The notes: a model not told the origin generated them from the letters alone. A stretch of 64,000 bases of DNA from Epilithonimonas caeni DSM 17710 (GCF_000426465.1 NZ_AUFK01000014.1:310001-374000); one strand, 5' to 3'; positions 1 to 8,528 are shown, counted from the first letter of the stretch. Numbers and translations are program-made.

Positions 1-627
1 TTTAGGAATATTTAAAGTTTTATCCTTAATGAAAAAATAAATCGTTTTCAGAATCCAAATCCCTAAAATAATCCAATAAATTAAAGTGATTCCGGGAACA
101 AAATTAGGAAGTGAATCGAACCAGCTGAACTCATTTTCTACAAACCAATTGAAAGCCCGAGGCGTTTTTATCCAATACAACATTGGAAAAACAGTTGCAG
201 AATAAATGGCGATACCGTCCCAAAATTTTGAAAAACCTTTCTTCTCGAATCTCGCATACAATCGCATAAATCCATATTGCTGACGAACAAAATGAAAGAC
301 CGCAACCAAAGCCAAAACCGACCAAAAGAACAAACTCCCGAATTGATAAAAAATCAAACCGAGAATCAGACTAACTGCAGGAATTCCCAAATACAAAAGC
401 TTCCTTCTTCGGAATTCTTCTCTGATAAAATAAGTTTTGAATAAAGTCGAATAAACGTGCGCAACATCCACAAAAACAATAAGAATCAACCATGTATAGA
501 ATGAATAATGATTTTCAAGATTCTGAATTTGTCCCTGAAACAAAACTATAATTGTCAATACCAAAAATGGTGGAGACAAGATGAATCGCCAATCGGTTTT
601 CGCATTATGAATCCAAGGCTGTTTCAT
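1..627 (-). CDS. Multi-pass membrane protein, unknown, 3' end cut by window edge
   Basis: An open frame starting with ATG at 627 reads leftward for 209 codons and leaves the window with no stop, so the C-terminus is missing. The protein starts MKQPWIHNAKTDWRFILSPP and has about five hydrophobic helices rich in F, W, Y, I and L, with short basic loops containing EEFRRRK and RQQYGFMRLYARFEKK. I recognise no catalytic motif and do not know the family. It follows the FAD oxidoreductase gene on the same strand by 46 bases, so the two are probably co-transcribed. That link is the only hint to its role. Confidence 0.8.
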   Translation of the reverse strand, partial: MKQPWIHNAKTDWRFILSPPFLVLTIIVLFQGQIQNLENHYSFYTWLILIVFVDVAHVYSTLFKTYFIREEFRRRKLLYLGIPAVSLILGLIFYQFGSLFFWSVLALVAVFHFVRQQYGFMRLYARFEKKGFSKFWDGIAIYSATVFPMLYWIKTPRAFNWFVENEFSWFDSLPNFVPGITLIYWIILGIWILKTIYFFIKDKTLNIPK

Positions 628-673
628 TTCAAGATATTTATTTTGTTAAAGGTCAAATGTAATCTTGGGGATT

Positions 674-2269
674 TCATATTCCAATCATTTCTTTTGCAGC
701 TCTGATTCCCTGATGAAAAGCTTCCTCAAAAATAGAAATTCCTGATAAATCGGTATGAGCAAAGAAAATTTTGTTATCAACATTTTGTTTTGCTAATTGT
801 TTTTCTACTCCAAAAATGAAATCCGGAACAGGCGAAATCATCCCGTGTCCCAATTTATGAAACTGAATATCAATTATAAAATCTTCGATTTCCGGATGTG
901 CGACTTTCAAATCATCAAGAACCAGATTTTTCAATTCATCTGCCTTCAGATTGTATAATTGTCTTCGTGCTTTTTTACAATTATCTGTAGAAAAACTTCT
1001 GTAATGTGTGATGACCTTCTCTCCAACAATTTGATTAAGGTTCTGATGTTGGTCATTGATGTAACCTAAACCTTCCGTTCCAAAAATCACATTATCCCAA
1101 GCCAGTTCTTCTGCACCACCAAATTCATTTTTCAATGTTAAAGTGGATAATAACCAAGGAACATAATTGAAATTTTTCAGTTTTCTGCTTTTGAAAATAT
1201 ATTGATTGACGAATTGCGGCGTTGCAAAAAGAACTTTCTCAGCAATAATTTTTTTTGAGATTTTCGATTGATTATCAAAAACTAAAACCTCAACATTATC
1301 TTTATCCGAATTGACATCAAAAACAAGATGATGTTTCAAATGTTTATTCTCAACAAATTCTGAAAGATGTTTTGCCAATCTTGCGTTTCCTTCCGGCCAG
1401 GTGAAAACCTGATCTTGACGATTAGTCGCCCAATTATTTTTTCTTCCTGCAAAATAATGGATTCCAGCCCAAGCGGAAACGTATTTCAAACCTAAACCAT
1501 AATCATCTTTGCAGGAATAATCCAATAACCAAAGTAATTCTTGAGATTGAAAATGATTATTAACAAGCCAATCAAGAAAAGTTATTTGGTCGAGGTTTTT
1601 GGCTTCGTCACTGGATTTTGAAACCGGAATATCAAACCAATATTTTCCAGAATTATCTTTCTTGATTCGGAATTCGTCCATTAATTTAAAAAAACCTGTA
1701 ATTTCTTCTTTAGCATTAGAGGAAATTCCGTTTTGAGGAATCAAATCATTTTGCCATTCATTCTTGAAAAATAAGCGTTCTTGTTTAGGAAAAGTCAGTT
1801 GCTCATCATCTAAAACAGGCAACCCATTTTCGTCATCGCCGAGATAGATTTTACAATCTTTCAGAAACTCAATCAATTCCAAATCTTCTTTATTCGGAAT
1901 CGGAAGATAATGTGCACCGATAGGAAATTTTGAAAACCGGTTTTCTCCGTTGGAAGCATTTCCTCCGAGATGATTCTCCATCTCGACTAAAAGAAAATCA
2001 TTCTCATTATTATTTTTCAAATACCGACAAGCCGAAAGTCCGGAAATTCCACTTCCAACAATCAGAAATTTTGTTTTGATTTCTTCTGTCGGTTTCGGAA
2101 AATCTTTTGCCCAAAGTCTATGCCCCAAAACAGAATTGGTTCCTGTGATTTTGAGTAAAAAAGATTTTGATTTCTGTTTGCAATATTGTAGAAATGGCAA
2201 CATCAATCCTGCCCAAAAGATAGTCTTGAGAAAAGATTTCCGGGAAAATTGATTGGTAGAAGTTGGCAA
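674..2269 (-). CDS. Exported FAD-dependent amine oxidase-like oxidoreductase
   Basis: Residues 68-100 hold a dinucleotide-binding fold: GSGISG at 72-77 and an acidic residue at the end of strand 2 (E96), followed by LGGNA. This is the layout of flavin amine oxidases and phytoene-desaturase relatives, which oxidise amines or C-C bonds using FAD. The N-terminus has a twin-arginine-like motif (R10-K11 in SRKSFLK), a hydrophobic stretch and C30, so Tat export, perhaps as a lipoprotein, is likely. The start is TTG: an in-frame stop lies two codons upstream and the next ATG would remove the export signal. It sits downstream of a polyamine-type operon, so an amine substrate is plausible but unproven. 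Confidence 0.8.
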   Translation of the reverse strand: MPTSTNQFSRKSFLKTIFWAGLMLPFLQYCKQKSKSFLLKITGTNSVLGHRLWAKDFPKPTEEIKTKFLIVGSGISGLSACRYLKNNNENDFLLVEMENHLGGNASNGENRFSKFPIGAHYLPIPNKEDLELIEFLKDCKIYLGDDENGLPVLDDEQLTFPKQERLFFKNEWQNDLIPQNGISSNAKEEITGFFKLMDEFRIKKDNSGKYWFDIPVSKSSDEAKNLDQITFLDWLVNNHFQSQELLWLLDYSCKDDYGLGLKYVSAWAGIHYFAGRKNNWATNRQDQVFTWPEGNARLAKHLSEFVENKHLKHHLVFDVNSDKDNVEVLVFDNQSKISKKIIAEKVLFATPQFVNQYIFKSRKLKNFNYVPWLLSTLTLKNEFGGAEELAWDNVIFGTEGLGYINDQHQNLNQIVGEKVITHYRSFSTDNCKKARRQLYNLKADELKNLVLDDLKVAHPEIEDFIIDIQFHKLGHGMISPVPDFIFGVEKQLAKQNVDNKIFFAHTDLSGISIFEEAFHQGIRAAKEMIGI

Positions 2270-2335
2270 AATTTAATTATAATTTTGAAACGCTTTCGTA
2301 GATATTCTTCTATATTTTTAAAATCGGAATCTGCA

Positions 2336-2683
2336 TTAGTTAATATTTCTATTTGCCTCATTTGCATATTTTTTCAAACGTTCGTCACGACTCATTTTCC
2401 ACTCAGAAAAAGGAATTGTGTTTCCATTCTTTATGTCTTCCTCTGCTTTTTTCAACGATTCCAAAATTTCTTCCTTGGTTTCGGTTCTGTAAACCGGCTC
2501 CATTACTCTGGCAATAGCTAGCAACTCTTCGGAAGTAAATCTTTTGTCTTTCATTTTTTTGAAAAAGGTTGGCTTTTTAATCCCTGTTTTCTCAATAATG
2601 TAAGAGATTTTGAAAGGAGATTCTTTCAGAATTAGATCTATACTGTTCTGGATTTCTATATATTTTTCGATTTCAGCTATCAT
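2336..2683 (-). CDS. Small HTH regulator, antitoxin-like, no toxin partner seen
   Basis: This is a 115-residue protein. Residues about 20-60 form a Cro/CI-type helix-turn-helix (ISYIIEKTGIKKPTFFKKMK). The tail EEILESLKKAEEDIKNG is typical of antitoxins of HigA or RelB style that add a toxin-binding helix. No RelE, HigB or ParE gene lies beside it: the 66 bases to the next gene hold no usable frame. It lies between the spermidine-synthase-like gene and the FAD oxidoreductase gene. A perfect palindrome in its own promoter suggests autorepression. It could be an orphan antitoxin or a local regulator of the neighbouring genes. Confidence 0.75.
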   Translation of the reverse strand: MIAEIEKYIEIQNSIDLILKESPFKISYIIEKTGIKKPTFFKKMKDKRFTSEELLAIARVMEPVYRTETKEEILESLKKAEEDIKNGNTIPFSEWKMSRDERLKKYANEANRNIN

Positions 2684-2699
2684 AATTTTATAATTTTAA

Positions 2700-2716
2700 G
2701 TATCACTATTTGATAC
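2700..2716. promoter_or_regulatory. Palindromic operator upstream of the HTH gene
   Basis: GTATCA and TGATAC are perfect inverted arms separated by five bases. The site ends 17 bases before the ATG of the HTH gene and touches the last base of its predicted -7 box, a position where a bound repressor would block transcription. Autoregulation is inferred from position; nothing shows which protein binds. Confidence 0.6.
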
Positions 2717-2723
2717 AAATATA
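2716..2723 (-). promoter_or_regulatory. Flavobacterial -7 box for the HTH gene
   Basis: On the minus strand TATATTTG matches the Bacteroidota -7 consensus TAnnTTTG. A TTTG lies only 14 bases upstream, shorter than the usual 17-23, so the -33 element is weak. The predicted transcription start falls inside the operator palindrome. Confidence 0.5.
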
Positions 2724-2741
2724 ATAAAATATTGAGACAAA

Positions 2742-4256
2742 TTACTGGACTTTGCCCCATTCTTCATCAAAATATCTTACCAGAATCTGATTATCCAAAC
2801 GATTCACTTCCAGATTATTTGCTTTCATATCCTTGCTGAAATAAGACATTTGTTTAAAATTGTAATCATAAAATTTCAAATCCGGAAGCCTTCTTATAAT
2901 TTTGTTATCAATAGGCTGAAAAGAGGCGAGACAAAATCCCCATTCTCCAAAACTAGGAACATAAGAGTGATAGGCTGTTGTAAATGGAAAAATCTGATTA
3001 ATGGTTTTCTCGATACACCAAAAAGATTTCGGTGCGAAATAAGGCGATGTGGTCTGAACGACTATTTTAGTGTCGTTTGTGGTTACTTTCTCCAGTTCTT
3101 TATAAAACTGTAGCGAATATAATTTTCCTAAGCTATAGTTCGAAGGGTCTGGAAAATCGATGATAATGATATCATATTTCTTCTTGTTCCCTTTTACCCA
3201 AATGTAAGCGTCTTTATTAATCACTTCAACTTTAGGACTAGAAAATGATTGATGATTCAGCCTTTTCATTGTTTCATTATCTCGGAAAAAATTGGTCATT
3301 TCTCCATCCAAATCAACCAAAGTAATATTCTTTACATTTTTATATTTCAAAATTTCTCGAACCGCAAAACCATCGCCTCCGCCCAGAACCAAAACATTGG
3401 AAATAGTCTTGGCCATAGACATCGCCGGATGAACCAAAGCTTCGTGATAACGGTATTCGTCAGCAGAAGAAAACTGAAGATTATTATTAAGATAAAGTCG
3501 GAAATCCTGATTATTCCTAGTAAAAACAATTCTCTGGTAAGGTGAATTATTTGCGTAGATAATATTCTCTCCGTACATTTTCTCTTCGGAAAAGGTCAAA
3601 AGTCTATCCGAAAAAATAAAAAGTGCCAATAAACTTAGAAAGGCAAAAATCGATTTAATTTTAAGTCCGATTGGATTTTTCAATTCTCTTTCCAGATAAA
3701 ACGAAAGGAAAATCGCAATGGAAATATTAATCAAACCAAAAAAAAGCGGCGTTCTTATAATTCCTAAACTTGGAATCAGAACCAGTGGAAAAAGAATGGA
3801 TGCCAGCAAAGCACCAATGTAATCAAACGCAAAAACATTAGAAACCAAATCTTTGAAAGCGACTTTATCCTTGAGAATATTCATCAGTAATGGAATTTCC
3901 AACCCAACTAAACATCCTGTCAGAAATACAAAAAGATATAAAACAGGCTCAAAATGATGAACCGTATTGAATAAATAGAATAAAACTACTGAGCTGATTC
4001 CTCCGATAACACCGACAAGAATTTCGATTTCAACGAATTTATTTAGCAAATCTTTATGAATAAATTTTGCCAAGTAAGAACCCACGCCCATCGAAAAAAG
4101 ATAAACGCCGATAATGAAAGAGAATTGTTTTACAGAATCTCCCAAAAGATAACTTGCCAAAGCGCCTGCAACCAATTCATAAATCAATCCGCAAGTCGCG
4201 ATGACAAATACCGAAAAAAGTAAAAGCAGTTCAAACGAAATCCGTTTTTTATCCAT
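2742..4256 (-). CDS. Membrane-anchored spermidine synthase-like aminopropyltransferase
   Basis: This 504-residue fusion has about seven hydrophobic helices in residues 8-215 and a polyamine aminopropyltransferase domain in about 230-504. The second half carries the family motifs: SPYQRIV (Q241), YRYHEALVHP near 268-277, the nucleotide loop LGGGDG at 291-296, D316 after strand 2 and DFPDPS at 367-372. Soluble spermidine synthases transfer an aminopropyl group from decarboxylated S-adenosylmethionine to putrescine. The membrane anchor suggests an acceptor in or near the inner membrane, which is inference. It starts with ATG and overlaps the DUF350 gene by 8 bases. The speD-like gene in the same operon would supply the donor. 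Confidence 0.87.
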   Translation of the reverse strand: MDKKRISFELLLLFSVFVIATCGLIYELVAGALASYLLGDSVKQFSFIIGVYLFSMGVGSYLAKFIHKDLLNKFVEIEILVGVIGGISSVVLFYLFNTVHHFEPVLYLFVFLTGCLVGLEIPLLMNILKDKVAFKDLVSNVFAFDYIGALLASILFPLVLIPSLGIIRTPLFFGLINISIAIFLSFYLERELKNPIGLKIKSIFAFLSLLALFIFSDRLLTFSEEKMYGENIIYANNSPYQRIVFTRNNQDFRLYLNNNLQFSSADEYRYHEALVHPAMSMAKTISNVLVLGGGDGFAVREILKYKNVKNITLVDLDGEMTNFFRDNETMKRLNHQSFSSPKVEVINKDAYIWVKGNKKKYDIIIIDFPDPSNYSLGKLYSLQFYKELEKVTTNDTKIVVQTTSPYFAPKSFWCIEKTINQIFPFTTAYHSYVPSFGEWGFCLASFQPIDNKIIRRLPDLKFYDYNFKQMSYFSKDMKANNLEVNRLDNQILVRYFDEEWGKVQ

Positions 4257-4464
4257 GAATCGCTGCGCTGATAATAATAGAAATCCCGATAATAAACGCG
4301 CCTAAAATAATTGCTAATGCGGTGTTATTATTTTTTGAAATCTCGTGCCAGGTCTTTTCCGGAGTTAATTTTTCAATAATGACATAGCAAATCAACAAAA
4401 TGGCAATTCCCAAAAAAGAATATAATATCGAATTAAGTATTGGTAAATAATTAAAATCTCCCAT
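4249..4464 (-). CDS. DUF350 (YjfL-like) two-helix membrane protein
   Basis: This protein has 71 residues if it starts at ATG 4464. The frame can be opened at TTG 4470, but ATG MGDFNYLPIL is the better choice. Two hydrophobic helices (about 9-30 and 48-68) flank a short loop KLTPEKTWHEI, and the chain ends SAAIHG, as is usual in DUF350. The function of DUF350 is not known. Family members commonly co-occur with spermidine-synthase-like, SpeD-like and DUF4178 genes, as here. The gene overlaps the downstream aminopropyltransferase-like gene, so translation is probably coupled and the two may form a membrane complex. Confidence 0.85.
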   Translation of the reverse strand: MGDFNYLPILNSILYSFLGIAILLICYVIIEKLTPEKTWHEISKNNNTALAIILGAFIIGISIIISAAIHG

Positions 4465-4482
4465 AATCAATGTTTTTAAAAT

Positions 4483-4677
4483 TTATTTGTGATAATATCT
4501 GTAAACCGAAGTTCCGTGTGAGCGATATCTGGTTGCTCCATCTCTGTACTTTTCCATTTTTGCACAATCGCAAAACTGGTTTCCCGTGTAAGTCAAATAC
4601 AGAAACCAACCTAGAAAAAATATTCCTAAAGACAGCAATAGCTTATTATTTCTAATATAATTAATCATCTTTTCCAT
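4483..4677 (-). CDS. Small single-span membrane protein of the speD operon
   Basis: This is a 64-residue protein with one transmembrane helix (about 12-30, LLLSLGIFFLGWFLYLTY) and a short tail containing CDC and many Y, R and H residues (RYRSHGTSVYRYYHK). Its ATG overlaps the stop of the DUF4178 gene by one base, and it ends 18 bases before the DUF350 start, so it is fully embedded in the operon. I do not recognise a family. Its operon position resembles that of other small YjfM-like partners of DUF350, but similarity is not shown. Confidence 0.7.
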   Translation of the reverse strand: MEKMINYIRNNKLLLSLGIFFLGWFLYLTYTGNQFCDCAKMEKYRDGATRYRSHGTSVYRYYHK

Positions 4678-6128
4678 CAGTTTGTATACTCGTTAAAAGG
4701 AGAATAGTTACTGTTTTTCCATTTCTCCTTATCAAAAAGATATTTTCCCCAATAATTCAGAAGAACCAACGCCACCATTATTCCTATAATAATGAAGTAA
4801 TTCCAAAAACTTACAGGTCTCCAAAAAGCCTGAATATCGAATGCCGGATTCAGCGTATCCGTATCAGGTGATGTTGCTGAAAAATTTGGATTTTTGAGTT
4901 TGAATTCTTTAGCCTTTTCTAACTCAGAATAGATTATGGAATCATTAGTTTGAAGATTAGATAAATTATAAGAAATCTTTTCACCCGTCGCCAGAGTTGT
5001 TACATCCACGAATCCAAACTCATCGTAAATAAAAGATTTTGTTCCGTCAGGAGAATAGAATGTTTCTCCACTTGGCTGTTCAAAGCCTTGTTTTTGCGCA
5101 TTGATGGCGAAATGATATTTTCCGGGCGCAACACCACAAAAATTAAATTCTTTGTTCTTATCTCCTTCTGACCAGCTTTCTCCGCTTTCGTAGCCGTGAT
5201 ATTGTTCAATGTCTTGAGACGTGTATTCTATCTCATTCGTTTTTTCATTGACGAGACTCAATTCTACGTTGGCCCAGGAATTATCAACATTGGAATAGAG
5301 TTTTACATTAAGTGGAGCAGAAGCGCCACGCAAATCAAACGACTTCGAAATCAATTCTTTATTCCTTACAGAATCAAATCTGATTCTGTCACTGAAAACC
5401 TCATAATTAGTTCTTGAAACTGTGTTATAAAGCTGTAAAAGACTCATCAACAATGCAACAATTGCTAAAATATTTATCAATTGTCTGATGTTAATATAAT
5501 AAGGCTGAACAATCCCTATTCCGGAATAATTCGGCATATGACTCGGTTTGAATTGTCGCTTGATTTCGCTCTTCGGAATATGTTTTCCCCAAAGAAAAGT
5601 TTTTTCTGTACCTATTTGTTCTATAGAAACCATTTCGGTCCCGTTCACAAATTCTTTATAATTGGCCAGGGAAAATTTAATTTTATCTTCGAAGAAACCG
5701 GTTGCAGAATCAATATTATTGGGAGTGGATTCGTACCACCTATAATTTTTCCCATTGAATTCTGCGTGAAATTTGAACTCCTTTTTCGGCATTTCTTTCG
5801 GTTGAAGAAAAACCCAATGTCCACTGCTTTCACTCAGGAATGCGTCATTTTTATCTTTGTCTTTCAGATAATATTCTCTCCAAAAAACAGAACTTCCATA
5901 TTTGCGAACAACAATCGCAACGACTTGATATTCCGTTCCGTCAATTTTACCTTTTTGACCAATCTCCAAAACTACATTCTCCGTTGGTTTTTTGACAGTT
6001 TTTAAAATCGTTCCGGTCTCAGGATTAATTAAATTAGAGCAAGATCTACAAATATATTGTTCAATCTCGATATCGATTGTGAGAATATTTTCGGTTTTAC
6101 AACTCGGGCAAACGTAGGTCTTCATCAT
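4677..6128 (-). CDS. DUF4178 protein with N-terminal zinc ribbon and two membrane helices
   Basis: This 483-residue protein begins with a CPSC...CRSC zinc ribbon (residues about 8-31). A beta-rich DUF4178-type domain follows (about 45-200, with EYQVVAIVVRKYGSSVFWREYYL), then a helix near 215-235, a large predicted extracytoplasmic region and a last helix near 440-460. DUF4178 has no assigned activity; comparative genomics links it to SpeD/spermidine-synthase-like and DUF350 genes and to PspA-like envelope systems. It overlaps speD by four bases upstream and the 64-residue gene by one base downstream. The start may be 6128 or the adjacent ATG at 6125. Confidence 0.83.
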   Translation of the reverse strand: MMKTYVCPSCKTENILTIDIEIEQYICRSCSNLINPETGTILKTVKKPTENVVLEIGQKGKIDGTEYQVVAIVVRKYGSSVFWREYYLKDKDKNDAFLSESSGHWVFLQPKEMPKKEFKFHAEFNGKNYRWYESTPNNIDSATGFFEDKIKFSLANYKEFVNGTEMVSIEQIGTEKTFLWGKHIPKSEIKRQFKPSHMPNYSGIGIVQPYYINIRQLINILAIVALLMSLLQLYNTVSRTNYEVFSDRIRFDSVRNKELISKSFDLRGASAPLNVKLYSNVDNSWANVELSLVNEKTNEIEYTSQDIEQYHGYESGESWSEGDKNKEFNFCGVAPGKYHFAINAQKQGFEQPSGETFYSPDGTKSFIYDEFGFVDVTTLATGEKISYNLSNLQTNDSIIYSELEKAKEFKLKNPNFSATSPDTDTLNPAFDIQAFWRPVSFWNYFIIIGIMVALVLLNYWGKYLFDKEKWKNSNYSPFNEYTN

Positions 6129-6493
6129 CTCAGGATTTTGTGTTCTTTGATGATTTCTGCCTCGAAGTAAGTTAGCAATTTCGAGGTGATTTTTTCAACT
6201 TTCTCTGTATTATCATTATAATAATTACAAAGCAACAAATCTAAAGTCAGTTGTTGGAACTCCGGCCAGGTATGGATACAAAGATGTGATTCTTTCAGAA
6301 TAATTGCTGAAGTAAAACTATCATTATCAAAAATATGAAACGTTTCTCCAACAACTTCTGTATCACATTCTGCCAAAAGTTTTTTGGCGTAATCTAAATA
6401 GGAATAATAATTTGTCAGTAAATCTGGATTTTCAACCTTCAGAGTCAATAGAACGTGTAATCCTTCCTGATAAATTTCTAAAGTTTTCATCAT
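6125..6493 (-). CDS. speD: S-adenosylmethionine decarboxylase-like (SpeD) proenzyme
   Basis: The protein has 122 residues, the size of the bacterial class 1b SpeD. The self-cleavage site ESHLCIHTWPE is present: E68-S69 marks the bond whose serine becomes the pyruvoyl group. H74 lies five residues on and C89 twenty residues on, matching the Ser63/His68/Cys83 spacing of the Thermotoga enzyme as I recall it. It should convert S-adenosylmethionine to its decarboxylated form, the aminopropyl donor. It is first in a tightly overlapping operon, so the donor is probably used by the downstream membrane aminopropyltransferase. Some SpeD homologues have become arginine or ornithine decarboxylases, which the sequence alone does not exclude. 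Confidence 0.88.
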   Translation of the reverse strand: MMKTLEIYQEGLHVLLTLKVENPDLLTNYYSYLDYAKKLLAECDTEVVGETFHIFDNDSFTSAIILKESHLCIHTWPEFQQLTLDLLLCNYYNDNTEKVEKITSKLLTYFEAEIIKEHKILR

Positions 6494-6554
6494 TAACGGT
6501 TATCAAGAAGCAATATCAGAATTTTTTGAAAACCTTACAATAGGATTAATAAAA

Positions 6555-6576
6555 AAGCTGTAAATATTTACAGCTT
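6555..6576 (-). terminator. Intrinsic terminator after ctlX-like gene
   Basis: AAGCTGTAAAT and ATTTACAGCTT form a perfect inverted repeat. On the minus strand it is followed by a run of six T, 10 bases after the stop of the hydrolase gene. It separates that gene from the speD operon. Confidence 0.8.
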
Positions 6577-6585
6577 ATTAAAAAT

Positions 6586-7503
6586 TTATTTCTTCGGCAG
6601 AAAAACCTCAGCCAACATACATCTGGCACTTCCGCCACCGTTGGTTTCTATCACTTCCAAATCGGAATAGATAATTTCACAATATTTTTCGATTGCGGAA
6701 ACTTGTTTAGGCTTCAAAGATCTGTAAGCACTTTGACTCATTACCAGGAATTTTTCTCCAAAATGATTCTGGACCTGAAGCATATTTCCAGCAAAGTTCT
6801 GCATTTGGTCTTCGGAGATTTCTATCAGCTCTTTACCAGAGCCCTTAATCGTTTCAATGACTTTTTCCCTTTCCAGTTCGTCATCTATACAATCCAGACA
6901 AATCACTACAAACTTGTCAGCTACACACATCATCACATTGGTATGATAAATAGGCAACCTTTCTTCTCCGGCAGTCTGATAAGAATGAAAAACCACAGGC
7001 TTGAATCCAAACTCACTACAGAATTTTCTGAATAGATCCTCATCCAATCTGAGCGAAACCGAACCATAAGCGATCTTGTTATCGTGGTCGAAAATCATAC
7101 TTCCTGTTCCTTCCAGGAATTTATTGTCTTTTTCGGTTTCAGAATAATCGATGATTTCGTTGATTTTGAATTGTTCCCCGATTTGGTCAAGAATGTCATT
7201 TCGTCTTTCCAAACGTCTGTTTTTGGCAAACATCGGGTAGAGAACCACTTTTCCATCTCTGTGAAAACTAACCCAGTTATTCGGGAAAATGGAGTCTGGT
7301 GTTTTGGGGTCAAGCGTATCTTTTATGGTGATGACGTTGATGCCTTTTGCTCTCAGTTTCTCAACAAAGGTATTGAATTCCTTCAAAGCTTCTCCTTGAA
7401 CATTGCCTTCCTGTTGAACCTGAAAATAATTATTAACAGCCGTTTGCTTGTTGAAACCGAAAGCAACAGGTTCTATCATTAAAACTGTATCTGTAGTTTG
7501 CAT
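6586..7503 (-). CDS. ctlX: Amidinotransferase-fold hydrolase, CtlX-type (citrulline utilization)
   Basis: The 305-residue protein starts MQTTDTVLMIEPVAFGFN and ends with the nucleophile region NGGGSARCMLAEVF (C295), with H near 189 (YHTNVMM) and PNNWVSFH near 75. This is the five-bladed propeller fold shared by arginine deiminase, DDAH and the CtlX group. CtlX is associated with citrulline or arginine breakdown; the precise reaction here is not certain. It ends in a strong terminator. The next gene upstream encodes a second member of the same fold, 110 bases away on the same strand, suggesting a two-gene arginine-derivative pathway. Confidence 0.8.
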   Translation of the reverse strand: MQTTDTVLMIEPVAFGFNKQTAVNNYFQVQQEGNVQGEALKEFNTFVEKLRAKGINVITIKDTLDPKTPDSIFPNNWVSFHRDGKVVLYPMFAKNRRLERRNDILDQIGEQFKINEIIDYSETEKDNKFLEGTGSMIFDHDNKIAYGSVSLRLDEDLFRKFCSEFGFKPVVFHSYQTAGEERLPIYHTNVMMCVADKFVVICLDCIDDELEREKVIETIKGSGKELIEISEDQMQNFAGNMLQVQNHFGEKFLVMSQSAYRSLKPKQVSAIEKYCEIIYSDLEVIETNGGGSARCMLAEVFLPKK

Positions 7504-7613
7504 ATTATCGAACTAAATTTAAAATTTAATTTATCTCGCAGATTTTTCAGATTTAGTAAATCTCCCAAACTAAAATTTTGCAAAATTTGCTGAATCAGCG
7601 AGAAATATCTGAC

Positions 7614-8528
7614 TCATTCTCTCACCAACGGCAAAGTCGAACATCTCAACAATCCTCCCATTTTGGAAATTTCACGATAAGGGATTTCTTCCACTGTAAT
7701 ACCCCACTCGTCTCTGAGATGATGATTGAGTCTTGTGAAGGCTTTATCAGAAACCACTATATCCGGAGCAATTGAGAAGATATTCGGAACCATATCGAAC
7801 ATTTCTCTATCATTGATCTCGAAACAATTTTCTTCTCCAAAAATATCAACCAACAATTGATAATCAGACTCATCTACAAATCCATTTTTGTAAATGATAC
7901 ATTTGTCATTCCCAACAATATTGAATGTACAATCCAAATGAAGGATACCTTCGTAGGGCTTCGTATCGTTTTTTCTTAAATCAAGGTCGATGATCCTTTT
8001 CTTCGGGAAATATTCTTTCAGAATTTCGATGGCATATTCATTGGTTCTTGCCGTCTTCAGATTTCTATAATCCGGGCTGTAGCTGGTTCCGATGAAGAGA
8101 AATCCGTTCCAGACAATCACGTCTCCACCTTCTATATGCGCCGTTTCCGGAAGATTGATAATATTCCTCCAGGACACTTTATCGATGATATGCCTGTAAG
8201 CTTCCTGTTCGTCCGCTCTATCCGGAATGATATTCGAAATTATCATTTTGTCTTCTATCACGAACGCGACGTCTCTTGCAAAAACCTGGTTGTAATCTTT
8301 GATGATTTTCGGTCGGAAAACTTCAACATCATACTTTTTCAGAACCTTTTCGAATTCTGTCATTTCAGAGATAATATCTTGTTCCTTTGGGTAGATATTA
8401 TTCTCGATCGTATGATAAGATTTAGCATCATAACTTTCTTCCAGAGTCGGAACCGGACCATTAGATTTCGGTTGTCCAAGAACTACGGATTTCAGTCTTC
8501 CAGTCTCATTTTTGATATTTAGTTTCAT
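7614..8528 (-). CDS. Amidinotransferase / DDAH-like hydrolase
   Basis: This is a 304-residue member of the amidinotransferase superfamily. Visible signatures are the acidic site ARDVAFV, HIEGGDVIVW, the catalytic histidine region GILHLDCTFN, and the cysteine near the C-terminus in GGLLRCSTLPLVRE (C296). Such enzymes cut or transfer the amidino group of arginine-like substrates. RCSTLPL is the usual ending of DDAH- and glycine-amidinotransferase-like members. The substrate cannot be read from sequence. It lies directly upstream of the CtlX-like gene and the two are probably transcribed together. Confidence 0.8.
   Translation of the reverse strand: MKLNIKNETGRLKSVVLGQPKSNGPVPTLEESYDAKSYHTIENNIYPKEQDIISEMTEFEKVLKKYDVEVFRPKIIKDYNQVFARDVAFVIEDKMIISNIIPDRADEQEAYRHIIDKVSWRNIINLPETAHIEGGDVIVWNGFLFIGTSYSPDYRNLKTARTNEYAIEILKEYFPKKRIIDLDLRKNDTKPYEGILHLDCTFNIVGNDKCIIYKNGFVDESDYQLLVDIFGEENCFEINDREMFDMVPNIFSIAPDIVVSDKAFTRLNHHLRDEWGITVEEIPYREISKMGGLLRCSTLPLVRE

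Noticed and set aside
2270-2335. A toxin gene partner for the HTH gene in the short gap downstream
   Set aside because: The only reading with an ATG is an eight-codon frame; there is no RelE-, HigB- or ParE-like segment.
5481-6005. A 174-codon plus-strand frame inside the DUF4178 gene
   Set aside because: Phenylalanine-rich shadow of the zinc ribbon gene; the minus-strand reading has recognisable domains and operon overlaps.
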